This document shows, one piece after another, positions 1 to 8,073 of a stretch of 35,685 bases of DNA (positions are counted from its first letter, which is position 1; each line of letters begins with the position of its first letter). Both the position numbers and the translations under genes were made by a program. This stretch comes from Thalassococcus halodurans (lineage in GTDB: Bacteria; Pseudomonadota; Alphaproteobacteria; Rhodobacterales; Rhodobacteraceae): contig CATNDK010000004.1 of assembly GCA_950096585.1 (NCBI GenBank), forward strand, positions 1 to 35,685. Direction: 5' to 3'. The notes below the pieces were generated by a model, which was not told the DNA's origin, did not search any database, and saw only the letters and a program-made list of their open reading frames with translations.

Positions 1-475
1 CCAGCGCTTCGATCACTTCGACAAGCTCGGTCTTGGATCGCAGCGATGATCGCCCGAACCCGAGCGGTTCGACCAAGGCGATCATGTCGGCCTCTTCCAG
101 CATCGGAAGCACTTCTTTCAGGGCGATGCGCAGGTTGGCCTGACGTTCGCCATTGCCGGTCTGTGTGCCATCGTTGCGGGGGATCAGGCTGATGGTTTCA
201 GCACCCGATGCCTTGGCAGCAGCAATGATGGTTTCCACCTTGGCACGGATGTCGTCATCCCAGCTGTTGAAGGCGTAGACTTCGCTCATGCCAAGAATGC
301 GCAGGCCACGGTCACGGGCCATTTGGCCGGCGACCGCTGCGGGGATGCCGTCAAACAACGGACGCCCCAGATCATTGCGTACTTCGACGCCAATGCACCC
401 AAGGTCGCGCGCCAAATCCAGAAAAGTCGTAAAGTCTAGATGACGGACCGTCATCTGGTTCAGCGCAGTATGCAT
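1..475 (-). CDS. Partial TIM-barrel sugar phosphate isomerase/epimerase family protein (IolI/2-keto-myo-inositol isomerase-like); 3' end beyond left edge
   Basis: Not in the ORF track because it is truncated. Reverse-strand reading from ATG at 475 gives MHTALNQMTVRHLDFTTFLDLARDLGCIGVEVRNDLGRPLFDGIPAAVAGQMARDRGLRILGMSEVYAFNSWDDDIRAKVETIIAAAKASGAETISLIPRNDGT..., open to base 1; resembles xylose-isomerase-like TIM barrels. Confidence 0.75.
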   Translation of the reverse strand, partial: MHTALNQMTVRHLDFTTFLDLARDLGCIGVEVRNDLGRPLFDGIPAAVAGQMARDRGLRILGMSEVYAFNSWDDDIRAKVETIIAAAKASGAETISLIPRNDGTQTGNGERQANLRIALKEVLPMLEEADMIALVEPLGFGRSSLRSKTELVEVIEAL

Positions 476-616
476 TTTCCCTCCCTTATCGATGCTTTGG
501 CACCGACGATGTTGGGGGGACGCTGCGTTAGTTGCCCGATTCCGTCAATTCATCGGGCCTCATTTCCCGCCAAAAATGACGTTTTTCTGCGCATGCATTG
601 TGACGCTTTTACGTCA

Positions 617-1645
617 TCATAACATTTCAGGAAGTACGATGTGAGGCTCTAGAAAATGCTGTCCGGCGATCCCGTCGTCACCTTCGCGGACGGACCGCAC
701 CATATGGCCGACCAGATCATCGCACAGCGTGCCAAGCGGTGTGGTGATCGCCATCAGCACATAACCTTCGCGAAGCGCCGCCGCGCTTTCCTTGGTCACC
801 TCGTTCACGACCAGCGCCACGCGGGGCGATGCATGCACCTCTCGTAGGGCGGCAATCGCACCCTCCATGCCGCCGCCGCCCACGTAGATACCCTTCAGGT
901 CCGGATGCCTGCGCACCAGATCAAGCGTCGCCTCGTAGGTCAGCTGACGCGTCTCGAGGTTGACCAGCGTGTCCAGCACGGAAAAGGCCGGTGCGTTTTC
1001 CCGCAGATAAGATCTGAAGCCGACCTCGCGGAGGTCGTGGCCGTGCCAGCGGTTGCCCCCCACAAAGATCGCAAGCTTGCCGGGTTGCGGCACCGTTTTG
1101 CTGATGATCCAAGCCGCGATGCGGCCGATTTTCATATTGTTCAAACCGATGTAGTTGCGGCGCACGCCTTGGGCAAAATCGTTAAGCACCGAAAACACTG
1201 GCACACCGCGCGCCTTCAGATCCGACACGACCTCGGCCAGCAGGTGGTGGTTGATGGCTGTGGCCGCGATCGCATCGCAGTGCGACAGGCTTTCCAGCGC
1301 CTTGGCAAAATCCTCGGGGCTTTGGGATGGCGCATAGCGGATCACCGCCCTGCCCCGTATGTCGGTTCGTGCCGCGACGGCACGTTCAGCTTCGCGGGCA
1401 AAGTTCTGATAGAACTCTTGCCCTTTTTTGATGAAGACGAAACCGAAGGTCATTTCGGGAACGGCGGCGTCGATGTTCTGTTCGATCAGACCCCGCGCAT
1501 GGTAGCCGACCTTATGCGCCGCCTGCGCGATTTTGCGCATGGTTTCTTCGCGGACCTTGGCACGGCCATTCAGGGCGCGGTCGACTGTGGTAACGCTGAC
1601 CCCCGCTTCGCGGGCGACATCCTGAGTTGTGGGGCGGCGTGCCAT
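617..1645 (-). CDS. LacI-family transcriptional regulator (periplasmic-binding-protein-like sensor domain)
   Basis: N-terminal HTH ARRPTTQDVAREAGVSVTTVDRALNGRAKV plus sugar-binding-type domain; ATG at 1645 preceded by GAGGTG; ORF track start at 1651 is a GTG. Confidence 0.9.
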   Translation of the reverse strand: MARRPTTQDVAREAGVSVTTVDRALNGRAKVREETMRKIAQAAHKVGYHARGLIEQNIDAAVPEMTFGFVFIKKGQEFYQNFAREAERAVAARTDIRGRAVIRYAPSQSPEDFAKALESLSHCDAIAATAINHHLLAEVVSDLKARGVPVFSVLNDFAQGVRRNYIGLNNMKIGRIAAWIISKTVPQPGKLAIFVGGNRWHGHDLREVGFRSYLRENAPAFSVLDTLVNLETRQLTYEATLDLVRRHPDLKGIYVGGGGMEGAIAALREVHASPRVALVVNEVTKESAAALREGYVLMAITTPLGTLCDDLVGHMVRSVREGDDGIAGQHFLEPHIVLPEML

Positions 1646-1705
1646 AATCACCTCGATGACGGAAAAACGTCATCAAGACTTAGATCATGCCACGCCTTCT
1701 GGCAA

Positions 1706-2497
1706 CTAGTTCAAACCTGCCATGAATGAGACGAATTCATCATCCTTGATCGCAACGGAATGTTCGGGCGCGGGGTAAGCGCCGCGCTCAACATCGGCCC
1801 GAAACTCGCCAAAGGCGCTGACGCGTTCTTTGTGCAGACGTTAATATTCGGCTGCAAAGTCGCGGTAGGTTTTTGCATGGCGGGGCTTGTGCCCACGGGT
1901 GCATCCCAGCACGTCTTCGGCAAACAGATACTGCGCATCCGCACCCGAGCCCGCCCCCATGCCCAGCATGATCAAAGGCGTGCGTTTGCTGATCTCGGCG
2001 GCCACACGATCCGGCACGACCTCAAGCTCGGCGCCGAAGGCCCCTACCCTTTCAAGTGCGCGGACATGTTGCCAGATGCGCAGCGCGCTATCAGAGGTTT
2101 TGCCGACCGCTTTGAACCCGCCGGTCCACGTTGCCTTGGACGGGATCAGACCAACGTGGCTGACCACGGGAATGCCGTCGTCGGCCAGCGCCTTGATCGT
2201 GTTCAGGGACGACGCGCAATAGACGCAATCACCCCCATCCCGCATGGCGCGATGTGCGGCGCGCAGATAGTCTTCGGCGGTGACAAGCTGACGGTACAGC
2301 AATCCTACCTGAACAAAGCAGTCCCCTGCTGCCTCGCGCATGGCGGGGGTCCAAAGTGGGTCGATGATTGACAGCATGTCGATGCCAGCCTCGGCAGCGG
2401 CTTCGGCCTCTTCCGGGGTTTCTACGTACAGCATTGTCAGGGTGCGTTTGCCCTTTAACGCGCGGATATCGGCAACGGTGGGTCGGTTGTTGCGCAT
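1706..2497 (-). pseudogene. PanB-like (ketopantoate hydroxymethyltransferase / PEP mutase superfamily) protein with an in-frame TAA at 1841-1843; reading frame continues to TAG at 1706-1708
   Basis: ORF 1841..2497 has PanB-like features (VVSHVGLIPSKATWTGGFKAVGK, GCTRGHKPRHAKTYRDF). The same frame after the TAA encodes RLHKERVSAFGEFRADVERGAYPAPEHSVAIKDDEFVSFMAGLN, which looks like a natural C-terminus. Confidence 0.7.
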
Positions 2498-2498
2498 C

Positions 2499-2807
2499 TT
2501 AGACCTCGATCATCACGCGACCGCCTTCAACCTTCACCTTGTAGGTGTTCAGGTTGACGCAGGCAGGCGCACGCAGGGCTTCGCCCGTGCGGTAATCGAA
2601 TGTCGCATTATGCTTGGGGCATTCGATTTCGTACTCCATCACCAGACCGTTTTCCAAATGCACGTCCTCGTGGGTGCATTTGCCGTCGGTGCAAAAGAAG
2701 TCGCCGTCAGGAGAGTGATAAATCGCATAGGTGCGATCGCCGTGATCAAAGCGGATCAGGTCTTCTTCTTCGATATCGCTTGTCGCGCAGGCATCAATCC
2801 AGGGCAT
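2499..2807 (-). CDS. Rieske-type [2Fe-2S] ferredoxin, MocE-like
   Basis: Rieske motifs CTHEDVHL and CPKHNATFDYRTGEAL in a 102-aa protein. Confidence 0.85.
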   Translation of the reverse strand: MPWIDACATSDIEEEDLIRFDHGDRTYAIYHSPDGDFFCTDGKCTHEDVHLENGLVMEYEIECPKHNATFDYRTGEALRAPACVNLNTYKVKVEGGRVMIEV

Positions 2808-2876
2808 GGTCCTGTTTCCTTCGTTTTGCGTGGGTGTGTCAGTGTGGGTGGCCCCTATCCGGCCACCCTTCAGGGA

Positions 2877-3956
2877 TCATTCGGCAGCAGAGCCCAAGGC
2901 CGCACTGTGAAAGTCTTCACGATAGGCTTTTGCAGTGACGGGCAGATCGCGCTTCAGGAAGTAATCCTCGTTCGCCAACTGGCGCTTTAGCGCGGGCCAC
3001 ATTTCTGCAAATCCCTCGGCAATCGACCGGTTCGGCGCGGGCAGATCGTGTTTGATCGCCTCGTGCAGCGCGGGCAGCTGATGGTACGGGACCATGGGGA
3101 ACATGTGGTGTTCGACGTGGTAGTTCATGTTCCAGTAAATGAACCGCGAAATCGGGTTCATATAGACCGTGCGGCTGTTCAGACGGTGATCAATCACGTT
3201 GTCCGCAAGACCACCATGCTGCAACAGCCCCGTCATCACATGGTGCCACGCCCCATAGAACCGCGGCAAGCCGATCACCATCAAGGGCAGGATTGATCCC
3301 ATCCAGACCGCCAAGCCAATCGTCGCAGCATAGATCAGCACCCAGACACGCGCGACACGGATCACCTTGGGCTGTTCCTGCTCGGGAATATAGGTGGCCT
3401 CTTCGGGATGAATGCGGCCCGATGCGTTATGAAGCATGCGCGCCCAGCCTGCCGGAGCGTCCAGAAGACCAAAGAAATTGGCGATGACACGGGCAAATTC
3501 CACAGGACGCATGATCGCGATTTCAGGATCACGCCCCACGATGATCGTGTCCGTGTGGTGGCGCGTATGGCTCCACCGCCAGGTCACAGGGTTCCGCACC
3601 ATGCAGAAGCTCGCGATCTGGTACAGCCAGTCATTGTATTGCCGCGTTTTAAAGGCTGTGCCATGACTGCATTCATGCCAGCGGGAATCCATCGCAGAGG
3701 CATAAAGAACACCGTAAGCCAGCCAGAACGGCGCAGACCACCACGACGGCCACAGCGCGATACCTATGGCGGCAAAAACCACCATGGCCGCGAACAGGAT
3801 AATGGTGTCACGCATGGCCGGACCATCCGAGCGTTGCATCAGGGCCTTCATCTCTTTCCTGGAAATGTCGGTATGATACCACTCGGCCGCAGCAAGACCG
3901 GTCTCAACGGCGCGGGCCGCGTCCGGGCCCAACATCGAATAATCGCGCTTTCCCAT
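2877..3956 (-). CDS. Membrane fatty acid desaturase-like di-iron oxygenase, MocD-like
   Basis: Histidine boxes HECSHG, HTRHH and HVEHHMFP with transmembrane segments. Confidence 0.85.
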   Translation of the reverse strand: MGKRDYSMLGPDAARAVETGLAAAEWYHTDISRKEMKALMQRSDGPAMRDTIILFAAMVVFAAIGIALWPSWWSAPFWLAYGVLYASAMDSRWHECSHGTAFKTRQYNDWLYQIASFCMVRNPVTWRWSHTRHHTDTIIVGRDPEIAIMRPVEFARVIANFFGLLDAPAGWARMLHNASGRIHPEEATYIPEQEQPKVIRVARVWVLIYAATIGLAVWMGSILPLMVIGLPRFYGAWHHVMTGLLQHGGLADNVIDHRLNSRTVYMNPISRFIYWNMNYHVEHHMFPMVPYHQLPALHEAIKHDLPAPNRSIAEGFAEMWPALKRQLANEDYFLKRDLPVTAKAYREDFHSAALGSAAE

Positions 3957-4083
3957 AGGTCCCTCCCCTCAAGCGTTTGCGAGAGATTATGGGAAGCACC
4001 GCGCGAACCGAAGAAAACTAGCTTGCGATCACATCAAAAAACATCAATCATGATCGGAATTATGATGGGATCACATCAACGCC

Positions 4084-5115
4084 ATGTCCAGAAAACCGAC
4101 CATCACCGACCTCGCCCGTGAATGTGGACTTGGGCCCGCGACAGTGGACCGCGTATTGCACGAACGACCCAATGTCTCGGACCGTGCCCGAGAACTGGTG
4201 GCGCAGGCTGCTGCCCGTCTGGGGTATCCGGTGCCTGCGACGCTGTCCCTGCACAGCCGCGCTGATCTTCCCAAGCTGACCCTCGGCTTTGTGCTGCACA
4301 AACAAGGGCAGTCGTTTTATCAGGACTTTGCACGGGAAATCGAAAAGGCCTGTCAGGGGCGTAGCGACGTCTCTATCACGCCACACATCCGCTTTTCTCC
4401 GTCCCAATCGCCAGAGGATTTCGTGCGGGAAATGACCGCTGCCGCCGAACAATGCGATGCGATTGCCGCCACTGCCGTGAACCACACCAGCACTGCACGG
4501 GTCACCGAAGATCTGATGAAACAGGGTGTTCCTGTCTTCTCGGCCTTGAACGATTTCGCACGCTCTGCCGGTGCCGGATATTTCGGCATGGACAACATGA
4601 AGGTCGGGCGGATTGCGGCTTCGGTCATGGCGATGCGACATCAACGGGACTGCACCGTTGGCGTCATGATCGGCGGCACGCGGTGGCATGGGCAAGCAAT
4701 GCGCGAAACGGGCTTTCGTACCTACCTGCGGGAATATGCACCGCAAGTTCAGGTGCTGGACACGTTGGTCAATCTTGAGACGCGGCAGCTGACTTATGAG
4801 GCGACGTTGGATTTGCTGAACCGTGTTCCCGATCTTGCGGGTATGTACGTTGCCGGTGGCGGCATGGAAGGTGCAATCGCCGCAGTACGCGAGGCGCGCC
4901 CACCCAACAAGATCGCGCTGATCGTGAATGAACTGACCCCTGAAAGCCGCAGCGCTTTGGCGGATCGCTATCTGACACTGGTCGTCGCGACACCCTTGGA
5001 AACACTGTGCCATCGCCTGATCGAAAGCATGGTTCAGCGTATTCAAGAGCCGGAACAGAAACCCTCAATTCCGGCAATGTTAGAGCCGCTTTTGTATTTG
5101 CCAGAGTCTATTTAA
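4084..5115 (+). CDS. LacI-family transcriptional regulator, paralogous to 617..1645
   Basis: HTH RKPTITDLARECGLGPATVDRVLHERPNV; shares long stretches such as VLDTLVNLETRQLTYEATLDL and GGGMEGAIAA with the first LacI. Confidence 0.9.
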   Translation: MSRKPTITDLARECGLGPATVDRVLHERPNVSDRARELVAQAAARLGYPVPATLSLHSRADLPKLTLGFVLHKQGQSFYQDFAREIEKACQGRSDVSITPHIRFSPSQSPEDFVREMTAAAEQCDAIAATAVNHTSTARVTEDLMKQGVPVFSALNDFARSAGAGYFGMDNMKVGRIAASVMAMRHQRDCTVGVMIGGTRWHGQAMRETGFRTYLREYAPQVQVLDTLVNLETRQLTYEATLDLLNRVPDLAGMYVAGGGMEGAIAAVREARPPNKIALIVNELTPESRSALADRYLTLVVATPLETLCHRLIESMVQRIQEPEQKPSIPAMLEPLLYLPESI

Positions 5116-5131
5116 GCCGAATTAGACTCTA

Positions 5132-5581
5132 TTATTGCTGCGCCTCTAGCTCGGCAATCAGTGCCTTCATCTCGGCAATTTCGCGTACCTGAGCTTCGAT
5201 GATACCGTCCGCCAACTCTCGCACACGGGGATCCGAAAGCTCGGCCCGACGCGATGTCATAATCGCGATCGAGTGGTGCGGGATCATGGCACGCATGTAG
5301 CTGACATCCTGGACCGTTACCTGAGACCGGACCAGAAACAACGACCCGGCAGAAACAACCAAAGCGCCCACAAAGATCGCAATATTCGCAGCCTTGTTCT
5401 GATACATAGACAGCATGAACGCCAACATGATGATTGCCATAACAGCCCCCATCAACAAGGCCATGTATGTCCGCGTTTCGGAAAACGTCACATGATCCAG
5501 TGCGTAGGTGTTCAGGTACATAAGACCGAACATCACGATGGTTGAGGTGATAATCATGGCCGCAAAACGTGCGTAGGACAT
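5132..5581 (-). CDS. DUF305-type membrane protein
   Basis: Transmembrane helices followed by YMRAMIPHHSIAIMTSRRAEL (MIPHH motif). Confidence 0.75.
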   Translation of the reverse strand: MSYARFAAMIITSTIVMFGLMYLNTYALDHVTFSETRTYMALLMGAVMAIIMLAFMLSMYQNKAANIAIFVGALVVSAGSLFLVRSQVTVQDVSYMRAMIPHHSIAIMTSRRAELSDPRVRELADGIIEAQVREIAEMKALIAELEAQQ

Positions 5582-5673
5582 TGGAAACTCCGTTGACTGG
5601 TTGCCAAACCAACGCAGACCCTACGGATCGGTTCCTGTTGTCAGCCCCCTGCCCTATCACTCAGCCGCCACAA

Positions 5674-6945
5674 TCACGCGGCCAAGGCCTTCAGGCGCCC
5701 GTAACAGCTTCGTTCCAGATGCAACTCCCCTACCCTGCTTTTCGCAATCATCCCGCGCAGATATCCTGCCGGTGACTTCACCTCGCCGGACGTGTGCTTT
5801 TCAAAGACCAAAGCCACTGCAATCGCCGCCGCCTGTGGTCCCATATAGGCTTGGGCTGTGTCCCAGGATTTCTGTGGAATGCCGATCATTGGGGCCAGTT
5901 GTCCTGCCATTCTATGCAAATCCGCCCAATCCCTTAGAGACAGGCCAAGGTTTTTGGCCCACGACGTGAAATCAGGACAGGCTTGCGCAATGGTCGCAAG
6001 ATCGATTTTTGCGGTTTCTTTGAAATTTCTGTCGTTCGGTTTCAGGGCTGTCGTTTCTTCAGTGTCGCAGAAATCCCCAACATTACTTTTTACAGATTCA
6101 AGTTTATTTGTAGTTTGTAAGTGGGGTTCATTTTTGGACGGCTTGGTATCCATTTCCGTGTCAAAAAAGTTTTCGATCTGCGATTTAAGCTGATCGAATA
6201 GCCCAGCAATCCGACGCAATTTTTCGGTCGTTGTTTTGCGCGTGGGCAAATGTGCCAGCAGTTCATCGAAGGCCTTTGATAAATCCGCCCAAGGCCCTTT
6301 GATCCTTTCTTGAACGGCTGCTTCCAGACGTGCACGGATCAAACGGCGCGTGATGGTGATGTGGCGTTTCAGTGTTTGGTATTCGGCGCGCTCTTTCTGC
6401 AGGTCTTCGTGCAGCGCTTCGAACTCTGCTGTCCGTGCAGCGAGTGGCGACAGGTCGAACCCATAAGCTTCGACAATCTCGCCACGGGCATCACGGTGTC
6501 CCCAACGTTTGCCGTTCGGGCTGTCTTTGAAAGCAATGACGCCCGCTGCCGCCAGTCGGTTCACATGGCGTTTCAGCGCGGACAGGGAAAAGCCGGTGTG
6601 CTCCATCAAAAGCGCGTTTGAGGGCCACACGATAGCCCGTTGCCCGTGCGTCCAATCCTGCGGCTGTGAAAACGCGGCAAGCGTGTCCAGAAGCATCACA
6701 TCACTGGCTTTCAATCCGATATGAACACCCACGCGCTTCACCGCCAGCATTGCGCGCTGCTTGGGCACGTCCATGCGTTCACCGGCATCAGCGTACGTAT
6801 CAGATGCGCGAACAGCCAAGGATGCCTTGCGCCAGCCGGTGTTGGGGCAGGGCGCGTGCATAGCTTCACCGCTCTGAGCCCGTGTGACCTCAGTCATCCC
6901 AAGTGGGATCGTATCGATTTTTCCCATTATTTTATCAGCAGACAA
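5674..6945 (-). CDS. repC: Replication initiator RepC of a repABC plasmid/chromid
   Basis: RepC-type GWRKASLAVRASD and HTH region (MEHTGFSLSALKRHVNRLAAAGVIAFKDSPNGKRWGHRD), downstream of repA and repB. Start is TTG at 6945 in the track; an ATG at 6927 is an alternative. Confidence 0.9.
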   Translation of the reverse strand: MSADKIMGKIDTIPLGMTEVTRAQSGEAMHAPCPNTGWRKASLAVRASDTYADAGERMDVPKQRAMLAVKRVGVHIGLKASDVMLLDTLAAFSQPQDWTHGQRAIVWPSNALLMEHTGFSLSALKRHVNRLAAAGVIAFKDSPNGKRWGHRDARGEIVEAYGFDLSPLAARTAEFEALHEDLQKERAEYQTLKRHITITRRLIRARLEAAVQERIKGPWADLSKAFDELLAHLPTRKTTTEKLRRIAGLFDQLKSQIENFFDTEMDTKPSKNEPHLQTTNKLESVKSNVGDFCDTEETTALKPNDRNFKETAKIDLATIAQACPDFTSWAKNLGLSLRDWADLHRMAGQLAPMIGIPQKSWDTAQAYMGPQAAAIAVALVFEKHTSGEVKSPAGYLRGMIAKSRVGELHLERSCYGRLKALAA

Positions 6946-7007
6946 AGAAATCCCGTTCGCTCAAGAGCGTTTTGACTTGTATGGCGATTCGGGGACTGCT
7001 AGATTCT

Positions 7008-7072
7008 AGGTGCTAATCTAAGAATTGCGCTTTGCGCAGCAGCCCTCGGAACCTTGGTTTCGGGGGTTTCTT
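7008..7072 (+). ncRNA. Candidate antisense counter-transcribed RNA (incompatibility ctRNA) of the repABC operon
   Basis: Lies between repB and repC, antisense to them. Possible -35 TTGACT (6972-6977), small GCGC-TTT-GCGC hairpin (7027-7037) and strong terminator-like hairpin at 7043-7066 followed by TTTCTT. 5' end is a guess. Confidence 0.55.
7043..7072 (+). terminator. Rho-independent terminator-like hairpin ending the candidate ctRNA
   Basis: CCCTCGGAACC-TT-GGTTTCGGGGG stem (with G-T pairs) followed by TTTCTT. Confidence 0.6.
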
Positions 7073-7101
7073 ATTACTGCCTTCCTCCTTTCTGCTCGTC
7101 C

Positions 7102-8073
7102 TCAGGTGTCATCCGACGAGTTTACAGCTGTAAACTCGGCATAGGATTTCTTGATGATCTCAGTGAGATTGTTGTCCAACCAATTCGCAAACGCAGCGTT
7201 CGTACCGGTTTTCTTAACCGACATCGAAACAGCGCCACGGCTGGATTTGATGGTTACTCCGTCAATCGGCGTGACCTCGGCCAAGCCTGAATTGGGCCGG
7301 GGCACACGTTTGGTGGCCTCTTTGATCAGCGTTTCCAGCCGATCATCCGAGGGCATTTCGGGGGGCATCTTGGCAAGGATGCCAAGGGCGGCTTTGTCGG
7401 TCAGCTTTTTGGCGATGAAAAGCTCGGCCAATTCTGTCCAACGGGGGCGGCCCGATTTGGGCGCGGCCCCGATCTGATCGCCGACTTTCGTTGGGATATT
7501 TTGGGTGACCTTTGTCAGATGCGACAGCCCAGATGCGGACAGGTTCAACACCTGTCGCGCAGTGGCAGTGTCGTGGCCTGCGTTCTGGATCGCTTCGGCA
7601 AAGCGGGCCTTTTCGTAGAACGACAGGTTGCGCCGTGCCGCGTTTTCCAGACCCTTGGCCAGCAGGGCGGTCGCGTCATCCAGATCCTGAACGTTGGCGC
7701 GTACCTTGATGCCAAGTTCACGGCAGGCCTTCAGGCGGCGACGGCCATAGATCGCCTCGTATCGGCCATCAGTGGTTTTCGAACGGCGCACAAGGATCGG
7801 CACCTGCTGTCCACCGTCCTGAATGCTGGTTTTCAGCGCCTCAAGGCTTTGGTCATCGTCATCCGAGTTTACAGCTGTAAACTCGTCCAAACGGTCTGCC
7901 GGACCCCAATCGTCAATCAGGTTCGGATCAATCTCGCGGATTGAAGCAAGCGATCCTTGCAGCGCGCCAAGGGCAGGGGCGCTGGTTTTCGGCGTCTTTT
8001 CAGTGTTGCCTGTGCCGGATCGTGCGATGGTGCTGGCGATGCCGGACATGTCCCGAAGTGTCTTTCTGGCCAT
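7102..8073 (-). CDS. repB: ParB-family partition protein RepB
   Basis: ParB/Spo0J motifs VPILVRRSKTTDGRYEAIYGRRRLKACRELG and ENAARRNLSFYEKARF; start overlaps repA stop (TAATG). Confidence 0.92.
   Translation of the reverse strand: MARKTLRDMSGIASTIARSGTGNTEKTPKTSAPALGALQGSLASIREIDPNLIDDWGPADRLDEFTAVNSDDDDQSLEALKTSIQDGGQQVPILVRRSKTTDGRYEAIYGRRRLKACRELGIKVRANVQDLDDATALLAKGLENAARRNLSFYEKARFAEAIQNAGHDTATARQVLNLSASGLSHLTKVTQNIPTKVGDQIGAAPKSGRPRWTELAELFIAKKLTDKAALGILAKMPPEMPSDDRLETLIKEATKRVPRPNSGLAEVTPIDGVTIKSSRGAVSMSVKKTGTNAAFANWLDNNLTEIIKKSYAEFTAVNSSDDT
7117..7138. repeat. parS-like palindrome CGAGTTTACAGCTGTAAACTCG (copy 1, in 3' end of repB)
   Basis: Perfect 22-bp palindrome read directly. Confidence 0.85.
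7864..7885. repeat. parS-like palindrome CGAGTTTACAGCTGTAAACTCG (copy 2, in 5' part of repB)
   Basis: Identical 22-bp palindrome read directly. Confidence 0.85.

Noticed and set aside
905-1729. 274-aa + strand ORF over the first lacI
   Set aside because: Shadow ORF antisense to a clear LacI gene.
4060-5046. 328-aa minus-strand ORF over the second lacI
   Set aside because: Shadow ORF. Its likeness to the + strand ORF at 905..1729 simply reflects the two lacI genes being paralogues.
5112-5660. 182-aa alternative-frame ORF over the DUF305 gene
   Set aside because: The other frame (5132..5581) has a proper DUF305 motif and transmembrane pattern.
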